From the NCBI GenBank assembly GCA_900544195.1, contig UQUJ01000020.1, positions 1 to 45,530 of the forward strand: DNA of 45,530 nt, given 5' to 3'. This DNA is from an uncultured Alistipes sp. Lineage in GTDB: Bacteria; Bacteroidota; Bacteroidia; Bacteroidales; UBA932. The position numbers were made by a program, and so were the translations under genes. The notes under the pieces are model-generated. The model was not told the DNA's origin and did no database searches. It worked only from the letters and a program-made list of their open reading frames with translations. Shown here in pieces: positions 8,722 through 17,391 of this stretch (positions are counted from its first letter, which is position 1; each line of letters starts with the position of its first letter).

Positions 8722-9393
8722 ATGGAAAAGGTCAGAATCTGGTGCGGAGGTGAGGATGCGCTTCCGACGGTTTACATGCATTCGGTGGCCGGGGACGGTC
8801 ACTGTGTCTGGGAAGCGTGCCGGCGAATTGGTTGTCCGGACTTTAATCTGGTGTCCATCTACGATTTTGATTTCGATGGAGACCTGACACCATGGCCGGC
8901 CCAAGGGGTTCGTAAAAGACAGCCTCCATTCAAGGGAAACGCAAAGAGTCATCTGGCCGAGATGCTGGACAGAATCATGCCGGAAGCGGAGGACCTGTTG
9001 CCAGCCAAGCCGCTCTACAACGCACTGGCGGGATATTCATTGGCAGGACTCTTCGCCCTCTGGAGCGTCTGGCAGACTGACCGTTTCACACGGCTCGCCT
9101 GTGGCTCCGCATCTTTCTGGTACCCAGGGTTCCTTGAATATGCCGTCTCGCACCCGATGGTCAGACAGCCGGACTTCGTCTCCCTGTCGCTTGGAGACAA
9201 CGAAAGCGACACCCGGCATCCTGTCATGAGCCAGGTCGGGGAATGTACGGACAAGGTTCTGGAACTTCTTACCGAGCGGAACATTCCGTATTGCTTCGAG
9301 ATAAATCCCGGCAACCATTTCACCGAACCGGACCTGCGCCTCGCCAAGGCCATCTCACGGATGCTGGCCGGGCAAAATTCCATAAAAGACTGA
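8722..9393 (+). CDS. Putative esterase (alpha/beta hydrolase), intact copy
   Basis: A 223-residue alpha/beta hydrolase resembling the putative-esterase family (enterochelin esterase/S-formylglutathione hydrolase type). The nucleophile is S106 in AGYSLAGL, a probable acid lies in SLSLGDNESD (about 154-163), and the catalytic His is in PGNHFTEPD (about 198). No signal peptide is seen. Upstream, TTATTCGTAAATTGCGG is nearly identical to the sequence before the truncated copy at 16941. Its TAAATTG box lies about 8 bp before the ATG, suggesting a very short or absent 5' leader. The substrate is unknown. Confidence 0.75.
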   Translation: MEKVRIWCGGEDALPTVYMHSVAGDGHCVWEACRRIGCPDFNLVSIYDFDFDGDLTPWPAQGVRKRQPPFKGNAKSHLAEMLDRIMPEAEDLLPAKPLYNALAGYSLAGLFALWSVWQTDRFTRLACGSASFWYPGFLEYAVSHPMVRQPDFVSLSLGDNESDTRHPVMSQVGECTDKVLELLTERNIPYCFEINPGNHFTEPDLRLAKAISRMLAGQNSIKD

Positions 9394-9791
9394 CAATCAG
9401 CAGGTGAACATTCACCTATTGATTTCTATGCAGTTATATATTCACTCCCTCCCGTTTCGACCGGCAATAAACTGTAATCAGCAATAGAACAGCAAATCGC
9501 GCATCACGCCAAGAGAGACGCGCAGGGGCAATACTAGGAGATAAAGAAGTAGCGGCGAGCTTGCCTCTCCTGTTATCAAAGTACCAAGAGAGGCGCGCAG
9601 GGCAATGCAAGGGACCGGTGGGGAAGAAACCAGAGACTGCGGTGGAATATTCATGAAGAATATTGCGGGAAGGCGATGCAAGGAACGGTTATTGCTGGAT
9701 TTGGTGATTGGTTTATCCACGCGGCGGGCAATAGCCGCTTGAATGAATATATTCACTGAAGGCAATTGCCTGCCTGATTACAAAAGAGATC
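9394..9791. repeat. Gene-free stretch with degenerate short repeats
   Basis: Nothing here is a convincing gene. Near-direct repeats occur: AAGAGAGACGCGCAGGGGCA at about 9510 and AAGAGAGGCGCGCAGGGCA at about 9586. Several phrases of the form GGCAATGCAAGG or GGCGATGCAAGGAA lie between 9600 and 9690. GAATATTC-type motifs cluster at 9645-9760. It may be decayed coding sequence or a degenerate array. No REP-like core was seen. Confidence 0.35.
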
Positions 9792-11063
9792 ATGAACAAG
9801 ACAGCAAGAAAAGTTGTGCTTTCAGTGATGGCGGCGGCCATGCTGATGTCGTGCGGCACAGCGAAGAAGAGCGGACAGAGCAACATCGGAGAAACCAGCA
9901 GAGAAGAAGACATAGAGAATATAGACAGTGACTTTTTGATTCTTACGGACGGGCAGAGAGATCTTTTGACGAAGAACAACACTTTCGCGCTCAACCTGTT
10001 CAACAAGGTTTCCGGAATGGATTCCGGAGTGATCTCACCGCTGAGCGTCACCGGCCTCATGACGATGCTTGCAAATGGTGCGGACGGAGAGACCAAACAG
10101 GAGATTCTGAACGCTCTCGGATTCAGCGGAGCCTCGATGGACGAGATCAACGCGCTCTACAGCTACATCATCAAAAAGGCCGGAAAGTTGGATCCAGCCA
10201 CAACGGTCAGCATCGCGGACTACATCGCCGTCAACAAGAACTACAAACTGAACGAAGAGTACACCCGGACAATCAACGACTGGTTCAAGGCCGAGATCCA
10301 GAACCTTGATTTCACTTCGAAAAAGACAACCGGCATCATCAACGGCTGGTGCTCAGACCACACGGACGGGATGATTCCTAAGATCATCGACAACGTCGAG
10401 CCGAGCGCCGTGGCCTACCTGATGAACGCCATCTACTTCAACGGCTCATGGGCTGAGAAGTTCGACGCGAAGGACACCAAGCTTGAGCGGTTCAAGGGCT
10501 ACACCCGTGACATCAAGAAAGTCCGGATGATGCACAGGAATGATGAATGTCTCTACACCGCCAACAAGACTTACTCCGCCGTCAGGATTCCTTACGGCGA
10601 CGGCACATTCTCGATGACGGTACTTCTGCCTAACGAGGACAAGTCGATTCAGGAAATGATGAAGGTACTCAGCGCCAAGGAGATTTCGAAGATCCGTCAG
10701 AACATGGAGAACTGCAAGGTGGACCTCAAGCTGCCTAAGTTCACGACCGAGGTCGAGCAGCCGCTCAACGACATCATCTCCAGTCTCGGAGCGTCCACGA
10801 TGTTCAAGCCGTCAGCTGATTTCAGTAAGATGGCGGACGGGAATATGTTTGTCTCCAAGATGTTGCAGAAGGCCAGGATCGAGGTGAGCGAGGAAGGCAC
10901 CAAGGCCGCCGCCGTCACCGCCGCGATCATGACCATGTCCGCCCTCGCCCCTGAACCTCGTACAGTTGAGTTCCACGCCGACAGGCCGTTCGTGTACTTT
11001 ATCAGCGAGTCCCGCACCGGCGCGATCTACTTCATGGGGCAGTTCACCGGCAGCGAGATCTAA
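9792..11063 (+). CDS. Serpin-family protease inhibitor, lipoprotein
   Basis: A 423-residue serpin with a lipoprotein signal peptide (lipobox LMSCG, acylated Cys at about 21), so it is probably anchored in the outer or inner membrane and faces host or competitor proteases. Serpin landmarks are NTFALNLFNKV, VISPLSV, YLMNAIYFNGSW, and the hinge EEGTKAAAVTAA (about 367-378). Counting P15 as the hinge Gly369 puts P1-P1' near Ser383-Ala384, with Met382 at P2. This suggests an elastase- or chymotrypsin-like target, which is inference only. The short Ala-rich hinge is that of an inhibitory serpin. It is monocistronic; no partner protease adjoins. Confidence 0.93.
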   Translation: MNKTARKVVLSVMAAAMLMSCGTAKKSGQSNIGETSREEDIENIDSDFLILTDGQRDLLTKNNTFALNLFNKVSGMDSGVISPLSVTGLMTMLANGADGETKQEILNALGFSGASMDEINALYSYIIKKAGKLDPATTVSIADYIAVNKNYKLNEEYTRTINDWFKAEIQNLDFTSKKTTGIINGWCSDHTDGMIPKIIDNVEPSAVAYLMNAIYFNGSWAEKFDAKDTKLERFKGYTRDIKKVRMMHRNDECLYTANKTYSAVRIPYGDGTFSMTVLLPNEDKSIQEMMKVLSAKEISKIRQNMENCKVDLKLPKFTTEVEQPLNDIISSLGASTMFKPSADFSKMADGNMFVSKMLQKARIEVSEEGTKAAAVTAAIMTMSALAPEPRTVEFHADRPFVYFISESRTGAIYFMGQFTGSEI

Positions 11064-11207
11064 GCCAATTCCAGGTTCATGTTCATTCTCTAAAGTGTCA
11101 ACCATTCTTAGGGAAGTTAAATAATTACACGCCAAATTTCCAATCAAAATAAAGCCAAATTTCCAAATATAAATCCGCCATTTTTCCAAAAAAATATTCA
11201 AAATGAA

Positions 11208-11236
11208 TTGAATTACAAAGAAATGCACTATCTTTG
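11208..11236 (+). promoter_or_regulatory. Strong promoter without a downstream ORF
   Basis: TTG at 11208-11210, an 18-bp spacer, and a perfect -7 box TATCTTTG at 11229-11236 followed by CACC. Transcription should start near 11243. No ORF begins close by; a foldable stretch does, see the ncRNA entry. Confidence 0.65.
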
Positions 11237-11242
11237 CACCAA

Positions 11243-11350
11243 AATGATTATGCAATAACTTATCATTCTATAGGGGTTACTACATCATAAAATCCGCCAC
11301 ACGGTTCTGTGGCTCACCAGATACCGTCAGACACAGCATAATCTTCTTTG
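11243..11350 (+). ncRNA. Candidate small RNA (~100 nt)
   Basis: Directly after the promoter, GATTATGC (11245-11252) is perfectly complementary to GCATAATC (11337-11344). This would close a structure of about 100 nt whose 5' end matches the predicted start site. An inner hairpin GCCACA..TGTGGC and the phrase CTATAGGGGTTACTAC lie within, and a TTCTTT run follows the closing stem. It lacks the GGAAGCAG-type core of SRP RNA and the tmRNA and RNase P landmarks. A 6S-like RNA is possible but not shown. Confidence 0.4.
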
Positions 11351-11377
11351 GAGGAAACAGTCGAACCTGATGTTTTG

Positions 11378-11512
11378 ACTCTCGCCACTCAGTGCGCAAG
11401 TCGAGAATGATCAAATATATTTGTACTGCCAGGATGGTCGGCAGGATGAGCATTTGCTCCGATAAACCGTCTGCCTGATCTAATATCTTCGCCGGAGGTG
11501 AGTGGCAAGAGT
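11378..11512. repeat. Long-range inverted repeat before the deiminase remnant
   Basis: ACTCTCGCCACTCA (11378-11391) and TGAGTGGCAAGAGT (11499-11512) are complementary at 13 of 14 positions, with about 107 bp between. Neither strand of the 11351-11604 stretch carries a recognisable gene. The two arms may be the edges of a small insertion or two facing copies of a decayed sequence. Confidence 0.35.
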
Positions 11513-11604
11513 GGAGTTTTCGTCAGTGCTGAATCTAATGCAACTTCGGCTGCAATTGTTGGTGGCCAGAGGAGTGTACTGTTTGGCAAAGGATTGATAA
11601 CGAC

Positions 11605-12075
11605 ATGGTGACACATCATCAGTTATCTCTCAGTAAGATGCGGAATGCAGACCTCCCATCTTGGCTCATCTATAGGAACGTCCGCCGAAATAGCATTCTG
11701 CCGGAGACGATCGCCTACCTAAAAAGCGACAATCCGAAAGATCCTGACTACGAGTCTTTAATGAATATGGAAGCGCAGCTTCAGTCCTTCAGGACTCTTG
11801 ACGGAAAGCCGTACAGGCTCGTTCCGCTCCCGAAGCCGGAGCAGATGTTCCTGGACGATTATCCGCTCCCTGCATCCTACGCCAATTTTCTGATCATCAA
11901 CGGAGCGGTCCTCGTGCCGGGCTCCGGTTCAGAGCTCGATGAGGTCGCACGCACCAGACTTCAGGAAGTGTTCCCGGACAGAGAAGTAATCGTCATCGAT
12001 TGCCGTCCTCTCCTCTCCGGCCACGGCGGCCTCCACTGCGTCACGATGCAGTTCCCGGAAGGTTGGTTGGAATAA
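11605..12075 (+). pseudogene. 5'-truncated agmatine deiminase/peptidylarginine-deiminase family gene
   Basis: From about 11692 to the stop the translation matches the C-terminal third of agmatine deiminases (about 340 residues when whole). Visible blocks are ETIAYLKSDNPKDPDYE, FRTLDGKPYRLVPLP, LPASYANFLIINGAV, VFPDREVIVIDCR and the active-site block GGLHCVTMQFP with its nucleophilic Cys. The guanidinium-binding N-terminal two thirds are missing, and the first 25-30 codons of the open frame do not align. A working enzyme is therefore very unlikely. Upstream sequence contains no recognisable remainder in another frame. Confidence 0.75.
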
Positions 12076-12078
12076 CGG

Positions 12079-13554
12079 TCACTTCTCGCTCACCTTAACC
12101 TTTGAGATAAGATCAAGAAGCTGGGCTCTGTAGCCATAAGGATCGAAAGAGAGTCCTGACTTCACAAGTTCCGAAGCCATCTCAAGGGTAGCGTCACCTT
12201 TATATTCAGAACCAAGAAGCACCAGTCCGTAAGCGGCGACTCCCGAAGCGAATGACAGGTCCGAGGACATCTGTCCCTCGTCCACCTTTATGTCAACCGA
12301 AAGCGCCTGACTCTCAGTGTCCAGAAGAGATTTCTTGTAACGGCAGTCGAACTTGCAGCAGTTTTCGCCATCCTTATAGTTTTCTGTAGGTACAATCTCA
12401 TAGAGAGCTGTGATAGTCTGTCCGGCACCGATCTCCCCGGCATCCTTAGAGTCATCCTCGAAATCCTTGTTGTCCATCACGCGCCTCTCATAACCGATAA
12501 GACGGTAACTTTCAATCATATCCGGATCGAATGTGACCTGAACCTTGGTGTCGTTGGCGACGGAAACGAACTTTGATCTTTCCTGAACAAAGACCTTGGC
12601 CATCTCCTCCTCGGAATCAATGTACTGGTAGGTGCCATTGCCCTTGACGGAAATCTTCTTCATCATCGCATCGTTAAGGTTGCCGGAACCGAAGCCACAG
12701 GCTGTCAGGTATATTCCCTTACGAGCATAGCCTTCAACCAGTTCGGTAAGAGCGTCAGAATCTGTCACTCCAACATTGAAATCACCGTCCGTGCCAAGGA
12801 TGACACGGTTGTTGCCATCAGGAATATAATTGGACAACGCTTCCTCATAAGCCATCTCGATCGCTTTTCCGCCGGCCGTAGAACCCGAAGCGCTCAATTT
12901 TCCAATGGCCGCCTTGATCTTCGCGGCATCCTTGACAGGAGTCGACTCAAGCAATTTGCGGACAGCTCCGGAATATGTCACAATGGAAATCCGATCTTCC
13001 GGCTGAAGGTAGTCCAAAAGTGTGACCAAAGAGGATTTGAGGAGCTCAAGTTTGTCCTTTGAGCTCATCGATCCGGACACATCGACCAAGAATACATAGT
13101 TCGAAGCCGGAAGTTCATTGTCATTCAAAGATTTACCTTTCAGTCCGAGCCTGAGGAGCCTATGCTCCTTATTCCAAGGACAAAGCCCTGTCTCGGCATT
13201 GATCGCCACCAGGTCAGATCCGGTCGGTTCCGGATAATCAAACGTGAAATAATTCAGGAACTCCTCTATCCTGACGGACGCTGGTTCGACAGCCCAGCCG
13301 TTTTTGACATATTTCCTCATTATGGTGTACGATGCCCCGTCAGCGTCGATGGAGAACGTGGAGACATTCTGATCCTTTGTCTTGACAAACGGATTCTCGG
13401 CGATCTTGTCGAAACGGTCACCACCGGTCATCGCTTCAGCAGTTCCGTTCATCCCGGGGGCATAACCCAAGAAGTCACTGTCATTGGAAATGGCGCAGGA
13501 ATACACCGCCAAGGATAAAGCGGCAATGGTTACAAGTCTGATCATAGTTTTCAT
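12079..13554 (-). CDS. VWA-domain lipoprotein (YfbK-like)
   Basis: A 491-residue lipoprotein (lipobox LAVYSC, C20). An N-terminal VWA-associated region (about 45-115, NVSTFSIDADGASYTIMR) is followed by a von Willebrand factor A domain (about 150-320) with an intact MIDAS DVSGS (D158, S160, S162). A C-terminal DUF3520-like part (about 330-490) contains EIGAGQTITALYEI. Family members bind metal-dependent ligands on the cell envelope; no specific partner is known. No MoxR-type ATPase is adjacent. It ends 4 bp from the opposing deiminase remnant. The first ATG precedes a clear signal peptide. Confidence 0.9.
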   Translation of the reverse strand: MKTMIRLVTIAALSLAVYSCAISNDSDFLGYAPGMNGTAEAMTGGDRFDKIAENPFVKTKDQNVSTFSIDADGASYTIMRKYVKNGWAVEPASVRIEEFLNYFTFDYPEPTGSDLVAINAETGLCPWNKEHRLLRLGLKGKSLNDNELPASNYVFLVDVSGSMSSKDKLELLKSSLVTLLDYLQPEDRISIVTYSGAVRKLLESTPVKDAAKIKAAIGKLSASGSTAGGKAIEMAYEEALSNYIPDGNNRVILGTDGDFNVGVTDSDALTELVEGYARKGIYLTACGFGSGNLNDAMMKKISVKGNGTYQYIDSEEEMAKVFVQERSKFVSVANDTKVQVTFDPDMIESYRLIGYERRVMDNKDFEDDSKDAGEIGAGQTITALYEIVPTENYKDGENCCKFDCRYKKSLLDTESQALSVDIKVDEGQMSSDLSFASGVAAYGLVLLGSEYKGDATLEMASELVKSGLSFDPYGYRAQLLDLISKVKVSEK

Positions 13555-13677
13555 AACATCATATTTTTAAAGTCACAACTTACTAAATGTAAAACTTGTA
13601 AAACCTTGCATATATTATGATGAAAAAACTTATATGCCGCCTCCTAAGTGACCGCAGAACAGGAAGTGACATAATGA

Positions 13678-14406
13678 TCAGAATGAATATGACAGCGTCA
13701 GCCCGAAAGTGTGGTAAAGGGCTCTTTTCTTAGGATAGAAATCGTAGAAATCAGTTCCGTTATAGCTCAAGTTTCTGACGCTGGAGTACATATCAATGTC
13801 GTTCAGCGAATAACTCAGGCCGATTCCCCAATCACTGAATGAGAACAGGATCGTGCCGCGGCACTGCCAAAAGACGCTGCGCCCGCCCCAGCCACGGACA
13901 TATTCAGTATTCGTGTCACCGGCTTCGTTGGACAGAAGCACCTCTCTCCTAGAGAAAGGTATCGCGAAGACAGCCCCCGTTTCCACAAGGCAAGCGATCC
14001 GGCAACGCCCGGACTCCAGCAGATCCGGAGTCTTGAATATTCCCGAAAACAGAAATTTCGGAGCCAGTGCGTCTATATTCCATTCATCCTCCTCGCCAGA
14101 TGTCATCTGCCACTGATCATAGTCAGAATCAGCGATATAGCCGCTCGGCATATTCTTCCCCATAAAGCCCACTCCGCACGACACGCCTCCGCCAAGGGCC
14201 ACGTACCGGTTCAGAAAATGATGCCAGGTCACCTCCATCAGGCCGTATTCGTTGGTGGAATAGCCAAAGTTGAACCGGAGCAGTTCCTTTTCAGTGGCCG
14301 CTCTCTCCCTTTGGGCAACTTTCACATCCACTTCCCGCGCCGGCGACGAAATTGTCACAAGCAACAAGAATAAAGACAGGATGTGACTTTGATGATATCC
14401 GAACAT
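13678..14406 (-). CDS. Putative outer-membrane beta-barrel protein
   Basis: 242 residues with an N-terminal signal peptide (hydrophobic run SLFLLLVTISS, cleavage near residue 22), alternating aromatic/hydrophobic strands, and a C-terminal Phe (LTLSYSF), as in small outer-membrane barrels. I do not recognise a named family. The upstream neighbour (a metallophosphoesterase) is divergent, and the VWA gene lies downstream on the same strand, 123 bp away. Function unknown. Confidence 0.7.
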   Translation of the reverse strand: MFGYHQSHILSLFLLLVTISSPAREVDVKVAQRERAATEKELLRFNFGYSTNEYGLMEVTWHHFLNRYVALGGGVSCGVGFMGKNMPSGYIADSDYDQWQMTSGEEDEWNIDALAPKFLFSGIFKTPDLLESGRCRIACLVETGAVFAIPFSRREVLLSNEAGDTNTEYVRGWGGRSVFWQCRGTILFSFSDWGIGLSYSLNDIDMYSSVRNLSYNGTDFYDFYPKKRALYHTFGLTLSYSF

Positions 14407-14539
14407 ATTCCTATAATTTAATCGACTCGTGTCCGCAGGCCGTTATTTGCCGAGAAGATCACTGACGTAAAACATTCTCTCGCCTTGGTTTTTCAGCGAA
14501 TATAAGACATTTTCCGGAACCATCATCCGAAAAAAGATG

Positions 14540-14547
14540 TAACTTTG
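14540..14547 (+). promoter_or_regulatory. -7 box before the metallophosphoesterase gene
   Basis: TAACTTTG matches the Bacteroidota -7 consensus exactly and lies 34 bp before the proposed start at 14582. No matching TTG was found at the expected upstream distance. Confidence 0.5.
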
Positions 14548-14581
14548 CCTTCAAACCACTGTAGAGAATACAAGAATACCA

Positions 14582-15679
14582 ATGATAGACAATATGAGAA
14601 AGCACCTTCAATTTTTACTGGCAGCATGCCTGCTGGCATCAGGGGCATATTCCGTTCATGCGCAGAACAGGGCCGACCGTCAGAATCTTGAGAACGAGGA
14701 CTCATTCTCGATGATTATCCTCGGGGACCCGCAGGGCTACACCAAGTACGACATCAACCAACCGATCTTCGAGCTCTGCACAGCTTGGATCGCGGAAAAT
14801 GTGGAGCATCTGAACATCAAGGCTGTGCTCTGTACGGGAGACATGGTCGAGCAAAACGAGAACATCACGATGAACCGCAAGATGCTGAACCAGACAAGCC
14901 GGGAGATGTGGGAATCCGCTTCACGTTCGATGGCGAGGCTTGACGGCAAAGTCCCGTACATCATCTCCGGTGGAAACCACGATTATGGCTATCAGAAGTC
15001 CGAAAACGGACGGACCAAACTTCCTGAATATTTCCCTTTCGAGCGCAACTCGTGCTGGCGTGACTGCCTCGTCGCTGATTTTCCGAACCGCAACGGGGAC
15101 ATCTCCATGGAGAACGCGGCGTTTGAGTTCCACGACAAGAACTGGGGAGACATCCTGGTCATCACAACCGAGTTCGCCCCACGGCCGGATGTTCTTGACT
15201 GGGCAAGGGATCTCGCGGGAAGTGAAAAGTTTCGTGGACATAAGGTCATCGCCATGACCCACAGCTATCTCAAGCAACGTTCAGCGGAATATACTAAAAA
15301 CACAAGTTATAAGATTACCCCTCAGACCTCAGGGAAGGATTTCTGGGACAAATTCGTGTCCGTCAGCCCTAACGTGGTGTTGGTCGTTTGCGGACACACC
15401 GGCAAACCGGGCGATTTTGAGGACGCTGTGGCTTACCGTGTGGACAAGAATACGGCCGGCAAGAACGTACATCAGATGATGTTCAACGTACAGATTTCCG
15501 GCGGTGGTTGGGAAGGCAACGGCGGAGACGGCTGGCTAAGAATCCTGGAATTCATGCCAGACGGCAAGACAGTGAAGGTGAAGACATATTCCCCACTCTT
15601 CGGAATCTCTCCTTCCACAAAACATCTCGCACACCGTACCGGAGCCTGCGACCAGTTCGATATGCTGATCGATTTCTGA
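14582..15679 (+). CDS. Secreted calcineurin-like metallophosphoesterase
   Basis: 365 residues with a signal peptide (about 6-27, ending SVHAQ). The dinuclear-metal motifs appear in order: GDPQ (D49), CTGDMVE (D87), GGNHDYG (N132, H133, D134), AMTHSYL (about 224) and CGHTGKPG (about 265). Such exported enzymes hydrolyse phosphomonoesters or diesters of nucleotides, lipids or glycans; this one's substrate is not evident. The start may be M1 at 14582 or M5 at 14594, and both leave the signal peptide whole. It is a single-gene unit with its own -7 box. Confidence 0.88.
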   Translation: MIDNMRKHLQFLLAACLLASGAYSVHAQNRADRQNLENEDSFSMIILGDPQGYTKYDINQPIFELCTAWIAENVEHLNIKAVLCTGDMVEQNENITMNRKMLNQTSREMWESASRSMARLDGKVPYIISGGNHDYGYQKSENGRTKLPEYFPFERNSCWRDCLVADFPNRNGDISMENAAFEFHDKNWGDILVITTEFAPRPDVLDWARDLAGSEKFRGHKVIAMTHSYLKQRSAEYTKNTSYKITPQTSGKDFWDKFVSVSPNVVLVVCGHTGKPGDFEDAVAYRVDKNTAGKNVHQMMFNVQISGGGWEGNGGDGWLRILEFMPDGKTVKVKTYSPLFGISPSTKHLAHRTGACDQFDMLIDF

Positions 15680-15742
15680 CGCATCTCCTTGAGACAGGCA
15701 GGCTGAACCTGAGAAAACTCGTTATGTGGCGCGACGGGCTGA

Positions 15743-16285
15743 CTATCTGACTGACTTGCCGAGAAGATAGGCAGACTTCAGGGAAGGATGGCCTTCAATC
15801 TCACCCATACCGGTCACTCCGCCGGCGAATACCGTACCAGCAAGATGCGCATGCTCAAAGCAGGCAATCCAGCCTCCAAGTCCGGTGATAGCCCGTGACG
15901 GTGCCTCGACATCGTCCTCTGCGGCCGACGACAGGAAGTAAATGTCTCTGAAATGGTAGTCCATCGTGTAAAGAGGATTCGCACGGTCCAGAAGCGTCTT
16001 CATCTGGCCGCTCATCTCATAGTAATATATAGGTGTGGCAAAACAGATGGCATCAGCCTCGTACATCTTCCGCACGATCGCCGGAGCATCGTCATCCTTG
16101 ATCACACACTCCTGGGTCTTCTGGCAGACCAGACAGCCTTTGCAGAAACGTATGTCCTTTCCTCTTAACGTCACCTTCTCCACCTCATTGCCAGCCTCCT
16201 GAGCGCCTCTGACAAACTCATCGGCCAACGCCTCCGAATTACTCCTCGGCCTGAGACTGGTCGAAATCACAAGCACTTTCTTCAT
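15743..16285 (-). CDS. NADPH-dependent FMN reductase/flavodoxin-family protein
   Basis: About 180 residues with a flavodoxin-like fold. The FMN-phosphate loop STSLRPRSNSE sits near the N-terminus, the cysteine motif CKGCLVCQKTQECVIKDD at about 48-65 (iron-sulfur-flavoprotein/NAD(P)H reductase type), and ATPIYYYEMSGQMKTLLDR at about 82-100 is the usual FMN-binding helix. It probably reduces quinones, nitro compounds or iron-flavin acceptors in the cytoplasm. I place the start at the ATG giving MKKVLVIS (16285); a further ATG at 16294 adds three residues. It converges on the phosphoesterase gene. Confidence 0.88.
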   Translation of the reverse strand: MKKVLVISTSLRPRSNSEALADEFVRGAQEAGNEVEKVTLRGKDIRFCKGCLVCQKTQECVIKDDDAPAIVRKMYEADAICFATPIYYYEMSGQMKTLLDRANPLYTMDYHFRDIYFLSSAAEDDVEAPSRAITGLGGWIACFEHAHLAGTVFAGGVTGMGEIEGHPSLKSAYLLGKSVR

Positions 16286-16294
16286 AAGAATCAA

Positions 16295-16940
16295 TCTTTA
16301 CCAAATCAACCGCTAATTTACACATAATCCGGCAATTTTCCCACAGTGAAGCCCAAGTGCTTAACCATCAAAGACTAGCGTGTTCTCCTCCAGTAAGATT
16401 ACGCCAAGGACAAAGTACTAACCTGCAGTCCAGCAAGCATCTACACGGAACTCTGTGACAATAAGCGAGTGATCGCAAAGGAACTGTCCTTCAATTCATT
16501 AAGCATTCTCCTTCGGTTGGATTCAACCAAAGGAGAAAGGCCAAGCGCCTATTTTTTAAGTAGTTGCCGAAAACGGGCTGTAAGCATCTGGTGCGACAAC
16601 GTCTCAAAAGGGCATCCCATCACGGTCTTTCAGGCACGGTAACTGAGCCTATCGAAGTGACTTTGTCAAGCGATAAGTTATAGTGGCAGTACACGTAATG
16701 AATACCTTCCAGTCACTTCATTAAGTTCCTGGTCACTCTGACAAGCTCAGCGACCAAGATCTGTTCAGGCAAAACCGCCATGCCACTTGGCAGTTCAGTT
16801 CCCGGTAACTTCTTAAAAATCTGCAACTTGATAGAACAGGTCGTCATCGTACTTCGGGGTTCCGGCCATTTCGACAAACTCATGGACCAAGCTCTGTGAC
16901 CGGATTGATTCCGAGATATTATTCGTAAATTGCGGGTGAT
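16295..16940. other. Gene-free stretch rich in palindromes
   Basis: No gene is supported. A hairpin at 16506-16537 pairs TTCTCCTTCGGTTG with CAACCAAAGGAGAA. Three degenerate REP-like cores follow at 16638-16662, 16731-16755 and 16864-16888. The last 40 bp resemble the sequence upstream of the intact esterase at 8722. AAAAGGGCATCC occurs both here (about 16607) and before that gene (about 8615), so the duplicated unit may extend this far upstream. Confidence 0.6.
16638..16888. repeat. Cluster of three degenerate REP-like units
   Basis: Units: GGTAACTGAGCCTATCGAAG (16638 on), GGTCACTCTGACAAGCTCAG (16731 on, closing with CGACC) and GGCCATTTCGACAAACTCAT (16864 on, closing with GGACC). All share the TTCGACA-GCTCA core of the copies at 329-362 and 2001-2076, in either orientation. 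Confidence 0.65.
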
Positions 16941-17252
16941 ATGGAAAAAATCAGAATCTGGAGCGGAGGCAAGACAGCGCTTCCGACGGTTTATATTCAT
17001 TCCGTGGCTGGGGACGGGCACCAAGTTTGGGAGGCGTGCAGGCGGATCGGCTGCCCGAACTTCAATCTGGTGTCGGTTCATGATTTCGATTTCGAGGGCG
17101 AGCTGACTCCATGGACGGCTCCGGGAGTCCGCAAGGGGCAGCCACCATTCAAAGGAAACGCGGAGCGGTATCTGACGGAACTGCTGGACAGGATTATGCC
17201 TGAAACGGAGGCCAAACTGGTTGAAACACAATCTGATTGTTTATTACGATAA
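16941..17252 (+). pseudogene. Truncated duplicate of the esterase at 8722-9393
   Basis: Residues 1 to about 92 align closely with the intact esterase (PTVYIHSVAGDGH, EACRRIGCPNFNLVS, PWTAPGVRKGQPPFKGNA, LLDRIMPE). Identity stops near base 17212, before the nucleophile elbow (S106 in the intact copy), and the frame ends after about 10 unrelated residues. It lacks the serine, acid and histidine, so it cannot be a working hydrolase. The upstream TTATTCGTAAATTGCGGGTG is also duplicated. Confidence 0.85.
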
Positions 17253-17391
17253 ACAAACTAGTATTGAATTTGTTTATCGCAGTAAACATATAGTATTTTC
17301 AAAAGGTCAATACATGAATGGCGAACCTTTCACGTATAGTGCCGGACATTCATGGACTTTTGTGAATACACTCACACTCTTAGAACCGTAA
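17215..17391 (+). other. AT-rich open segment fused to the truncated esterase; two dyads
   Basis: After the break in esterase homology a different frame is open for 58 codons (17215-17388) to a TAA. The composition is more AT-rich than the surroundings. It could be the 3' end of an unknown gene joined here by recombination. The same DNA holds two dyads, TGTTTATTACGATAAACA (17237-17254) and TGTTTATCGCAGTAAACA (17271-17288), which are also inverted repeats of each other. They look like repressor operators, but no regulator lies nearby. Confidence 0.4.

Noticed and set aside
9478..9765. Minus-strand 95-codon open frame between esterase and serpin
   Set aside because: No family resemblance, and it covers degenerate short repeats.
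11243..11350. SRP RNA, tmRNA or RNase P RNA
   Set aside because: None of their conserved core sequences is present; only a closing stem and promoter support an RNA here.
17237..17288. Paired dyads as a definite operator of a TA or DUF4143-type ATPase gene
   Set aside because: The dyads are clear, but no such gene lies within reach and the same DNA is open in another frame, so only noted as a possible operator.
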